Below, one piece after another: positions 16,418 to 23,752 of a stretch of DNA of 64,000 nt. The notes beneath the pieces are model-generated. The model was not told the DNA's origin. It worked only from the letters and a program-made list of their open reading frames with translations, and searched no databases. A program made the position numbers and the translations under genes. Origin of the DNA: Xanthobacter agilis (GTDB taxonomy: Bacteria > Pseudomonadota > Alphaproteobacteria > Rhizobiales > Xanthobacteraceae); assembly GCF_021730435.1 (NCBI RefSeq), contig NZ_JABWGX010000014.1, positions 62,001 to 126,000 of the forward strand, given 5' to 3'. Position 1 is the stretch's first letter; each line of letters begins with the position of its first letter.

Positions 16418-18412
16418 TCAGAGCCGGTAGCCGCGGCTGCTCTGGATGCGCTTGAGGGCGGTTTCCAGCGCGTCCACGTCGTCGGTCGTGTTGTAGAAGG
16501 CGAGGGAGGGCCGCACCGTGCTCTCCAGCCCGAACCGTCGCAGGATGGGCTGGGCGCAATGGTGGCCGGCCCTCACGGCGATTCCCTCGCGATCCAGCGC
16601 CGCGCCCACGTCCTGCGTGCGGCAGCCATCGAGCACGAAGGAGAGCACGCTCGCTTTTTCCGCCGCCGTGCCGACGAGCTTCAGGCCGGGCACGGTCAGA
16701 AGCCGCTGCGTCGCGTAGACCAGCAGCTCATGCTCGTAGCGGGCGATCACCTCCATGCCGATGCTTTCGACATAGTCGATGGCCGCGCCGAGGCCCACCG
16801 CATCGGCGATGTTGCCGGTGCCGGCCTCGAACCGCTCGGGCGGACCATTGTAGATGGTCTTCTCGAAGGTCACGTCGGCGATCATGTTGCCGCCGCCCTG
16901 CCACGGCGGCAGATGGGCGAGCACGTCCTTCTTGCCGTAGACCACGCCGATGCCGGTGGGGCCGAACACCTTGTGGCCGGAGAAGACGAAGAAGTCGGCG
17001 TCCAGCGTCTGCACGTCCACCGCCATGTGCGAGACGGACTGCGCCCCGTCCACCAGCGCGCAGACGCCGTGGCGGTGGGCGATGGCCACCATCTCCTTCA
17101 CTGGAACCACCGTGCCCAGCGCGTTGGACACCTGCGCCAACGCGACGATGCGGGTGCGGGGATTGAGCAGCTTCTCGTATTCCTCGAGGATCACCTGCCC
17201 CGTGTCGTCCACCGGCGCGACGCGCAGCCGCGCGCCCTTCTCGGCGGCGAGCTGCTGCCACGGCACGATGTTGGCGTGGTGCTCCAGATGGGTGACGACG
17301 ATCTCGTCGCCCTCCTTCACATGCCGCCGGCCATAGGTCTGGGCGACGAGGTTGATGCCCTCGGTGGCCCCGCGCACGAAGATGATGTCCTTCACCGACC
17401 CGGCATTGAGGAAGCGCCGCACCTTCTCGCGGGCCGCCTCATAGGCGTCGGTCGCCCGCGCCGCGAGGGCGTGGGCGGCACGGTGGATGTTGGAATTCTC
17501 GTGCTCGTAGAAGTGCGTCAGGCGGTCGATGACCGCCTGCGGTTTCTGCGTGGTCGCGGCATTGTCGAGCCAGATCAGCGGCTTGCCGTGCACGCTCTGC
17601 TGCAGGATGGGGAAGTCCCGCTTGATCGCGTGCGGATCGAACGGGCGCGTCTGCGGGCCGAGGTCCGGCACCAGCTCCGGGCTCAGCGCCGAGGAGATCC
17701 CGCCGAAGTCCGGGGCCTGCGCCGGCGCGGCCGGGAGGGCGGGGAGGGCGGGCGCTGACGGCAGGGCGGGTTCCGCCGGCAGGGACGCAGAGGCGGGAAG
17801 GGGCGAGTGGGCGCGCGCCTCGTCCAGAAAGTAGAGGCCGCCCGCCTCTCCGCCGAAATCCCCCGGGGCCGTCGAAGGCGCGGGCGGACGCCGGCTGTCG
17901 AGAGCGATGACGCTGCCGAGGCCCGCCGGCACCTGCCCGGCGCTGAAGCCGCTGGCGAGGCCCGGAAGCGACAGCGCGGGTGAGCCACCCGGCTGGGGCA
18001 AGCCGGGAAGGCCGGGAACGGCCACCGCCGCCGGTGCCGGCGGCGCAGGGATGTTGGGCGTCGGCACCACCGAGGGGATGGTCACGGGCGGCAGGTCCGG
18101 CGCGGCGAAGGGGGGCCGCGACGGCAAATGCTGGGCAGCCAGCGTGGTGGCGGGCAGGCCCGGCACGTCGGTCGGGTTCGGCGGCGCGGACGGCAGCGTC
18201 ACGAGGTGCGGCGCGGCATCAGCCGTACCGGAACCGGGCAGCGGCCCTGCCTGGAACAGGGCGTTGGCGATCTGCTGCAGCACCTGCGGGTCGGGCCAGC
18301 CCGGCGGCGGCGATGCCGGCGCAGCGTTTGCCGCCGCGCCGAAATCGTCCGGGCCGAAATCCGCCACCCCTTCGGGCCCCCCCGGTTCAGGCGTAGGTGT
18401 CAGGATAGGCAT
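16418..18412 (-). CDS. family 2A encapsulin cargo cysteine desulfurase
   Basis: A 664-residue PLP enzyme of the SufS/CsdA type that removes sulfur from L-cysteine. The catalytic part (from about residue 258, RPFDPHAIKRDFPIL) has the PLP lysine in SGHK (Lys481) and the persulfide cysteine in RAGHHC (Cys619). Ahead of it lies a Pro/Ala/Leu-rich low-complexity region of about 255 residues, absent from ordinary SufS (about 410 residues). In known family 2A encapsulins such an N-terminal extension loads the desulfurase into the SrpI shell. The gene directly follows srpI, overlapping it by 26 bases. The start at 18412 (MPILTPTPEP) is preferred, with GAGGT about 12 bases upstream. It ends just before a strong hairpin. 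Confidence 0.94.
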   Translation of the reverse strand: MPILTPTPEPGGPEGVADFGPDDFGAAANAAPASPPPGWPDPQVLQQIANALFQAGPLPGSGTADAAPHLVTLPSAPPNPTDVPGLPATTLAAQHLPSRPPFAAPDLPPVTIPSVVPTPNIPAPPAPAAVAVPGLPGLPQPGGSPALSLPGLASGFSAGQVPAGLGSVIALDSRRPPAPSTAPGDFGGEAGGLYFLDEARAHSPLPASASLPAEPALPSAPALPALPAAPAQAPDFGGISSALSPELVPDLGPQTRPFDPHAIKRDFPILQQSVHGKPLIWLDNAATTQKPQAVIDRLTHFYEHENSNIHRAAHALAARATDAYEAAREKVRRFLNAGSVKDIIFVRGATEGINLVAQTYGRRHVKEGDEIVVTHLEHHANIVPWQQLAAEKGARLRVAPVDDTGQVILEEYEKLLNPRTRIVALAQVSNALGTVVPVKEMVAIAHRHGVCALVDGAQSVSHMAVDVQTLDADFFVFSGHKVFGPTGIGVVYGKKDVLAHLPPWQGGGNMIADVTFEKTIYNGPPERFEAGTGNIADAVGLGAAIDYVESIGMEVIARYEHELLVYATQRLLTVPGLKLVGTAAEKASVLSFVLDGCRTQDVGAALDREGIAVRAGHHCAQPILRRFGLESTVRPSLAFYNTTDDVDALETALKRIQSSRGYRL

Positions 18413-19334
18413 GATACTTGCCGACCTCGACATCGGTGAGCACCGCCAGCGCATCGTGGGTGAGCACGGCGGCCGAGCAGTAGAGCGAGACCAGATAGGA
18501 GGCGATGGCCTTGCGGTTGATGCCCATGAAGCGCACCGACAGGCTCGGCGCCACCTCGCCGGGAACGCCCGGCTGGAACAGGCCGATCACGCCCTGCTTC
18601 TTCTCGCCGGTGCGCAGCAGCAGGATGTTGGTCTTGCCGTTCTCGTCCACATAGAGCTTGTCGGACGGCACCAGCGGCAGGCCCCGCCAGGTGAGGAACG
18701 GGGTGCCGAACAGGGTCACCGTGGGCGGCGGCACGCCGCGGCGGGTGCATTCGCGGCCGAAGGCGGCGATGGCGCGCGGATGGGCGAGGAAGAAGGCCGG
18801 CTCCTTCCACACCTTGGTGATGAGTTCGTCGAGATCGTCCGGCGTCGGCGCGCCGGTGCGGGTGGCAATCTTCTGTGAGGGCGCCGCGTTGGTCAGAAGG
18901 CCGTACTCGGCATTGTTGATGAGCTCGGCCTCCTGCTTCTCCTTCACCTTCTCGATGAGGAGGCGCAGCTGCTCCTGGATCTGGTCGTAGGGGTGGGAAT
19001 AGAGGTCCGAGACGCGGGTCTGCACGTCGAGGATGGTGGTCACCGCATTGAGGGAATATTCCCGCGGCGCCTCGTCATAGTCCACGAAGGTCTCCGGCAG
19101 GTCCGGGTCCTGGTCGCGGCGGGGCGAGCATTCCACGTCGGCGGCGATCTCGCCGTTGGCTTCCTTGACGCGGTTGAGGCGGTAGATGCCGGCTTCCACC
19201 GGTGTCCACGGCAGGAAGGAAACGAGCCAGCGCGGCGTGATGCCGGACCATTGCGCGCGGGTCTTCGTGGCATTGGCGAGCTGCCGGGCGGCGGCCTCGT
19301 TCAATGTCCTTCTGATGGCAGGCTCTTCAGTCAT
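18387..19334 (-). CDS. srpI: family 2A encapsulin shell protein SrpI
   Basis: A 315-residue HK97-fold shell protein that self-assembles into a sulfur-metabolism nanocompartment. Recognition rests on the N-terminal AAARQLANATKT, on ITPRWLVSFLPWTPVEAGIYR, on the FVDYDEAPREYSLNAV region, and on immediate linkage to a cysteine desulfurase with a long disordered N-terminus. There is no fused cyclic-nucleotide-binding domain, so it is type 2A, not 2B. The start at 19334 (MTEEPAIRR) is chosen from the homologous N-terminus and overlaps the serine acetyltransferase stop by 8 bases, implying coupled translation. In characterised relatives the shell is induced by sulfur limitation and encloses the desulfurase, and sulfur storage has been reported; that role here is inferred from homology. 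Confidence 0.94.
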   Translation of the reverse strand: MTEEPAIRRTLNEAAARQLANATKTRAQWSGITPRWLVSFLPWTPVEAGIYRLNRVKEANGEIAADVECSPRRDQDPDLPETFVDYDEAPREYSLNAVTTILDVQTRVSDLYSHPYDQIQEQLRLLIEKVKEKQEAELINNAEYGLLTNAAPSQKIATRTGAPTPDDLDELITKVWKEPAFFLAHPRAIAAFGRECTRRGVPPPTVTLFGTPFLTWRGLPLVPSDKLYVDENGKTNILLLRTGEKKQGVIGLFQPGVPGEVAPSLSVRFMGINRKAIASYLVSLYCSAAVLTHDALAVLTDVEVGKYHAYPDTYA

Positions 19335-20439
19335 TCGGGTTCCCCGTTGAAAGGCTGGTGTGGCGCGCCCCGTTGCTCGCGGGCGATAGGGGCGCGGGGT
19401 CTCCCGCGCCGCCCACCGAGCGGTTCTGCGCCTGCGTGAGATGGCTGCCCGGCGGCACCGAATGGGTGAGCCAGACATTGCCGCCGATGCTCGAACCACG
19501 ACCGATGGTGATGCGCCCGAGTACGGTGGCGCCGGAATAGATCACCACGTCGTCCTCGATGATGGGATGACGCGGAGCGCCCTTGATTATGGCGCCCGAG
19601 GCGTCCGTCGGGAAATTGCGCGCGCCCAGCGTCACCGCCTGATAGAGGCGCACCCGCTCGCCGATGATGGTGGTCTCGCCGATGACGACGCCGGTGCCGT
19701 GATCGATGAAGAAGCTGCCGCCGATGGCGGCGCCGGGGTGGATGTCGATGCCGGTGCGCGAATGGGCGATGTCGGAGATGAGGCGGGCGAGGAAGCCGGC
19801 GCCGAGCCCGTAGAGCGCATGGGCGATGCGGTGATGCACCACCGCCGTGAGCCCGGGATAGACCAGCAGGATCTCGGCGAAGCCCGTGGCCGCCGGATCG
19901 TTCTCATAGGCCGCGCGGATGTCGCTGACGAGGAGGGCGCGGATCTGCGGCAATTGCTGGGCGAAGGCGCGGACGATGTCGATGGCGTCGCGCTCGAACA
20001 CCGCCTCGGAGCGCGCCTCCCGGGTGGAGAAGGGCAGGCTGCGCCGGGTCTGCTCCGCGAGGGTGGTGAGCGCGTCGTTGAGGGTGGCGCCGACGAAATA
20101 GTCGATGGTCTCGGCGGCGAGCCCCGGCGGTCCATAATGGGCCGGGAACAACGCCGCGGCGAGCCCCTGCAGGGCGGAAACGATGGCCTCGCGGGAGGGT
20201 GGCGGGCGCAGCAGGCCGCGATGGCGGATGTTGTGCTGCACATCCCGCGACAGCTTCAGCGCCGCGACCACCGGGGCGAGGTTCCAGCCCGAGGGTGGAG
20301 GGTTGCCGCCCGCGCCCCCATCGCTCCGATCACCATCGTGGAAAGCGACGCCGCCGACCGGTTCGGCACGATCGAACACCCCGTAGCCATCGCGTATCTG
20401 GCCTTCTCGTATCTGGCCGTCGCGTCCCTTGGCCGTCAC
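19327..20439 (-). CDS. cysE: serine O-acetyltransferase
   Basis: Acetylates L-serine with acetyl-CoA to O-acetylserine, the carbon acceptor for cysteine synthesis. The conserved SAT segments are DIRAAYENDPAA (173-184) and the left-handed beta-helix region with GIDIHPGAAIGG and IDHGTGVVIGET (about 230-255). The first roughly 55 residues are a Gly/Asp-rich extension not seen in short bacterial enzymes. I start the gene at a GTG at 20439 because GAGGGGG lies 8 bases upstream; a GTG at 20508 falls inside the AT-rich regulatory element and is unlikely. First gene of the encapsulin operon, overlapping srpI by 8 bases. Its product supplies acceptor for sulfide, complementing the desulfurase cargo. 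Confidence 0.93.
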   Translation of the reverse strand: MTAKGRDGQIREGQIRDGYGVFDRAEPVGGVAFHDGDRSDGGAGGNPPPSGWNLAPVVAALKLSRDVQHNIRHRGLLRPPPSREAIVSALQGLAAALFPAHYGPPGLAAETIDYFVGATLNDALTTLAEQTRRSLPFSTREARSEAVFERDAIDIVRAFAQQLPQIRALLVSDIRAAYENDPAATGFAEILLVYPGLTAVVHHRIAHALYGLGAGFLARLISDIAHSRTGIDIHPGAAIGGSFFIDHGTGVVIGETTIIGERVRLYQAVTLGARNFPTDASGAIIKGAPRHPIIEDDVVIYSGATVLGRITIGRGSSIGGNVWLTHSVPPGSHLTQAQNRSVGGAGDPAPLSPASNGARHTSLSTGNPND

Positions 20440-20490
20440 CGGATGCCCCCTCTTGCGCGCCGATGCACCATGGATGACACGGCCAAGCTG

Positions 20491-20526
20491 TATTGTCCAG
20501 TTAATCACGCGAATTAATAGACATTA
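20491..20526. promoter_or_regulatory. AT-rich putative operator 4
   Basis: Contains TTGTCCAGTTAATC and GAATTAATAGACA directly upstream of the serine acetyltransferase start, in the only AT-rich patch of the gap between it and the convergent-side gene ending at 20561. TTGTC at one end and GACA at the other suggest a long imperfect dyad. It matches the shared core only loosely, but its placement ahead of the encapsulin operon fits the pattern. Confidence 0.5.
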
Positions 20527-20560
20527 GCCGAGCTACAGATTGCGCGACCCTTTTGGCCAC

Positions 20561-21940
20561 TCACGCGGCCTCGCTGAGCCTGCGATAGGCGGCGCCGGCA
20601 TGGGTCTCCTTCAGCCGGTCGGAGCCGGAGAGCTTTCCGCGCAGGGTGCCGGTCTCGTAGTCCTGCTTGTAGAGGCCCCGGCGTTGCAACTCCGGCACCA
20701 GCAGGTCCACCACGTCGGTGAAAGTATCCGGGAAGAAGGCGTGGGAGAGGTTGAATCCGTCCACGTCCGCCGCCGCCACCCAGGCTTCCAGCTCGTCGGC
20801 GATGTCGGCCGGCGTGCCGGCGAAGAGCGGGCCGCGCCCGCCGATGCCGTTGTGGGCGATGATCTCGCGCAGCGTCCACACCCGGTCCGGCTCCGCCACC
20901 GTGAAGGTCTCGAGCAGAGATTGCACGGCATTCTCCTTGACTTCGCTGAGGGTCAGCGGAGCGTCGAGGTCGAAGGCGGAAAAATCGATGCCGGTCCAGC
21001 CGGAGAACAGCGCCAGCACACCGTCGGGGTCGGTGTAGCGGCGATAGTCGGCGAGCTTGTCATCCGCCTCCGCCCGGCTGCGGGCGGGGATGGCGGTGGC
21101 GAGGGTGAAGACGGCAATGTCGCGCGGATCGCGCCCCAGCGCCGCCGCCCGCGCCCGGATGTCGGCGATGCCCGGTGCGATGCTTGCCGGGGTCGGCCCG
21201 CCCACGAACACCGCCTCCGCGTGCCGCGCCGCGAACGCCCGCCCGCGTGGCGAGGCTCCGGCCTGGAACAGATAGGGCGTGCGCTGGAGCGAGGGCTCGG
21301 TGAGGTGGATGGTGTCGATGTCGAAGTGCCGGCCTTCATGCCGCACGCGGTGGACCCGGGAGGGATCGGCGAAGGTGCCGGAGGCGCGGTCGCGCACCAC
21401 GGCGGCGTCCTCCCACGAGCTTTCCCACAGCTTGTAGGCGACCTCGAGGAATTCGTCGGCGCGATCATAGCGCGTGTCGTGGGCGATCACCTTCTCGCGC
21501 CCCACGGCGCGGGCTCCGCTGTCGGAATAGCCGGTCACGATGTTCCAGCCGATGCGGCCTTGCGTGAAATGGTCCAGCGACGAGAAGCGCCGGGCGAGCA
21601 CGGCGGGCAACTCGTGGCTGGTGGAGGCCGTAATGCCGAAGCCGAGGTCCTTGGTCTCGTGGGCAAGGGCGGATACCAGCATCAGCGGATCGAGCTTGGG
21701 GAATTGCGCGCCGGAGCGGATCGCCGCGTCCGCGTTGCCGCCATAGACGTCATGCACGCCGATGCCGTCGGCGATGAACAGGGCATCGAACTTGCCACGC
21801 TCCAGCACCTTGGCGATGTCCACCCAGTAATCGAGCGTGTTGTAATCGGCGCCCCGGCTCGCGGGGTGGGCCCACAGGCCGGGCGAGAGATGCACCGGGC
21901 TGAAACCGATGAAGCCGTTGAGGCGGATCTGGCGTGTCAT
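20561..21940 (-). CDS. LLM-class flavin-dependent monooxygenase, DmoA/SnaA/NtaA type
   Basis: A 459-residue reduced-flavin-dependent monooxygenase of the NtaA/SnaA/DszA/DmoA group. Hallmarks are HLSPGLWAHP near the N-terminus, GKFDALFIAD, GRIGWNIVTGYSDSGARAVG and the C-terminal VPELQRRG. The close resemblance of its N-terminus to dimethyl-sulfide monooxygenase points to a small organosulfur substrate, but the substrate is not provable from sequence. It is a tandem paralogue of the gene at 22171, with a small ORF between them, and forms the end of that operon. Only one internal Met and no Cys in 459 residues. Confidence 0.9.
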   Translation of the reverse strand: MTRQIRLNGFIGFSPVHLSPGLWAHPASRGADYNTLDYWVDIAKVLERGKFDALFIADGIGVHDVYGGNADAAIRSGAQFPKLDPLMLVSALAHETKDLGFGITASTSHELPAVLARRFSSLDHFTQGRIGWNIVTGYSDSGARAVGREKVIAHDTRYDRADEFLEVAYKLWESSWEDAAVVRDRASGTFADPSRVHRVRHEGRHFDIDTIHLTEPSLQRTPYLFQAGASPRGRAFAARHAEAVFVGGPTPASIAPGIADIRARAAALGRDPRDIAVFTLATAIPARSRAEADDKLADYRRYTDPDGVLALFSGWTGIDFSAFDLDAPLTLSEVKENAVQSLLETFTVAEPDRVWTLREIIAHNGIGGRGPLFAGTPADIADELEAWVAAADVDGFNLSHAFFPDTFTDVVDLLVPELQRRGLYKQDYETGTLRGKLSGSDRLKETHAGAAYRRLSEAA

Positions 21941-21957
21941 GGCGGGCCTTTCCGGGG

Positions 21958-22152
21958 TCAGCGCTGGAGCAGAGACGCGAGGGTCGCGCCGAGCGAGACC
22001 TGTCGCAGGACGGGTGCCGTGGCCCCGGATGCGCGGGGCGCCGTGCTCAGGCGCAGATCATTGCGAGGCGCTGGAGCCAGCGCGGGCCGGGTTTCGCCGG
22101 GGCAGACGGCTCCGAACATGAGGGCCATGGCTCCGAAGGCATCGGCGGACAT
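21958..22152 (-). CDS. small hypothetical protein between two monooxygenase genes
   Basis: A 64-residue ORF that I do not recognise, filling the gap between two tandem monooxygenase genes. It has a plausible ribosome binding site (GGGAG, 7 bases before the ATG) and ends 17 bases before the next start, as expected for an operon member. The N-terminal half is hydrophobic (GAMALMFGAVC), the rest Ala/Pro/Arg-rich. It contains a cysteine and three internal methionines, unlike its sulfur-poor neighbours. It may be a small accessory protein, a translational coupler, or a chance frame in GC-rich sequence. Confidence 0.35.
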   Translation of the reverse strand: MSADAFGAMALMFGAVCPGETRPALAPAPRNDLRLSTAPRASGATAPVLRQVSLGATLASLLQR

Positions 22153-22170
22153 GCGCTTTCTCCCGGGAAG

Positions 22171-23619
22171 TCAGACCGCCGCGCGCGCGGCGGCGACGGG
22201 TGCAGCGGCGGGGCGGAAGGCGGCGGCGGGGTGGCTCTGCGGCAGGCGGCTGCGGCCGGGGCCATAGAGCTTCTCGCGGAGCGTGCCGGCGGCGTAGTCG
22301 GCCTTGAAGCGGCCGCGGCGGCGCAGCTCGGGCACCACCAGCGCGCCGAAATCCGCATAGCCGCCGGGCGTCACCGCGTAGCTCAGATTGAGGCCGTCCA
22401 CGTCGGTGGCCTCCACCCAGGCCTCGATCTGGTCCGCGACCTGCGCGGCCGAGCCGATGAAGACCGGGCCGCGCCCGCCGATGGCGTTGTGCTCGGCGAG
22501 TTCGCGCACCGTCCACACCCGGTTCGGATCGGCGATGGAGAAGGCTTCCAACGCAGAGACGAGGCCCTGCGAGCGGTCGTCGAAACGGATGGGGGCGTCG
22601 AGGTCGTGCTTGGAGAAGTCGATGCCGGTCCAGCCCGAGAACAGGATCAGCGCGGCTTCCGGATTGAGGAAGCGGCGGTAGCTTTCCAGCTTCTCGCGCG
22701 CCTCTTCCTCCGTGGCGCCGACAATGGTGGTGGCCATGGAGAAGAACATGATTTCCTTCGGGTCGCGACCCAGCGCCGCCGCGCGGGCGCGGGTGTCGGC
22801 CACCACAGGCGCGATGACGTTGGGCGTCGGCCCGCTCACGAAGATGCATTCCGCATGGCGCGCGGCGAAGGCCCGGCCGCGCGTGGAGGCGCCGGCCTGG
22901 AACAGCACGGGCGTGCGCTGGGGAGACGGCTCGGAGAGGTGGATCGCCTCCACCTGGAAATGCTGGCCGCGATGGACGATGGGGCGCACCTTCGCCGGGT
23001 CGGCGAAAACGCGGTTCGCGCGGTCGCGCACCGCCGCGTCGTCATCCCAGCTGCCTTCCCAGAGGGCGTAGACCGCATCGAGATATTCGTCGGCGATGTC
23101 GTAGCGCGCGTCGTGGGGCGTCAGTGCCTTCTCGCCCACGGCGCGGGAGCCGGAGCTGGTGTGGCCGGTGACGATGTTCCAGCCGATGCGCCCCTTGGTG
23201 AGGTGATCCAGCGTCGACATGCGGCGGGCGAAGGGGTAGGGCGGCTCGTAGAGCGCATTGCTGGTGATGCCGAAGCCGAGATGCCGCGTCACCCGGGCCA
23301 TGGCCGACACCGCCACGATGGGGTCGAGCTTGGGGATCTGCGCGCCCACCTTCAGCGCCGCATGGTAGGAGCCGCCATAGACATCGTTGGAGGCCATGCT
23401 GTCGGCGACGAATAGCGCGTCGAAGCCGCCGTCCTCCAGCATGCGGGCAAGGTCGGTCCAGTAGCCGAGCGTCGTGTAGTCGAGCGAACGGTCTTCGGGA
23501 TGCCGCCACAGACCGGGCGAGTGATGCACCGGCGTCGCCATGGCGAAGGCGTTGACGCGGATTTCCTTATTTGAACCGGCGGCGGGGCCGGTGCTGTCCG
23601 AGGCGGGCGTCTGCGTCAT
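22171..23619 (-). CDS. LLM-class flavin-dependent monooxygenase, DmoA/SnaA/NtaA type
   Basis: A 482-residue enzyme, paralogous to the one at 20561. It has HHSPGLWRHPEDRS, FDALFVADSMASNDVYGG, HLTKGRIGWNIVTGHTSSGSRAVG and the C-terminal LYGPGRSRLPQSHPAA. The group oxidises substrates such as dimethyl sulfide, nitrilotriacetate or dibenzothiophene sulfone with FMNH2 and O2. The start at 23619 (MTQTPASDSTG) is favoured; the frame continues upstream into the promoter region. First gene of a minus-strand unit facing the rhodanese gene across a palindromic element at 23677-23711. Confidence 0.9.
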   Translation of the reverse strand: MTQTPASDSTGPAAGSNKEIRVNAFAMATPVHHSPGLWRHPEDRSLDYTTLGYWTDLARMLEDGGFDALFVADSMASNDVYGGSYHAALKVGAQIPKLDPIVAVSAMARVTRHLGFGITSNALYEPPYPFARRMSTLDHLTKGRIGWNIVTGHTSSGSRAVGEKALTPHDARYDIADEYLDAVYALWEGSWDDDAAVRDRANRVFADPAKVRPIVHRGQHFQVEAIHLSEPSPQRTPVLFQAGASTRGRAFAARHAECIFVSGPTPNVIAPVVADTRARAAALGRDPKEIMFFSMATTIVGATEEEAREKLESYRRFLNPEAALILFSGWTGIDFSKHDLDAPIRFDDRSQGLVSALEAFSIADPNRVWTVRELAEHNAIGGRGPVFIGSAAQVADQIEAWVEATDVDGLNLSYAVTPGGYADFGALVVPELRRRGRFKADYAAGTLREKLYGPGRSRLPQSHPAAAFRPAAAPVAAARAAV

Positions 23620-23676
23620 GGGTCGGTTTCCGGTTCCGTTCGGGCGGCGTGACCGCAGAAAATCAGCACCTCTTAT

Positions 23677-23711
23677 GTTAGTCAATAAATTCAATTGAAT
23701 TTATAGAAAAA
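23677..23711. promoter_or_regulatory. AT-rich palindromic putative operator 5
   Basis: Contains a perfect 20-bp palindrome, ATAAATTCAATTGAATTTAT (23685-23704), preceded by AGTCA so that GTCAATAAATTC matches the element at 62151 exactly. It lies between divergent start codons at 23619 and 23753 and could regulate both. This is the most symmetric example of the element repeated through the window. Confidence 0.68.
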
Positions 23712-23752
23712 GACAGAGAGGATGGCTGCCCACCCCTTCCCGGAGACCGCCC

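Noticed and set aside
20440-20508. Upstream GTG start for the serine acetyltransferase
   Set aside because: It lies inside the AT-rich element, without a Shine-Dalgarno sequence, whereas the GTG at 20439 has GAGGGGG at the right distance.
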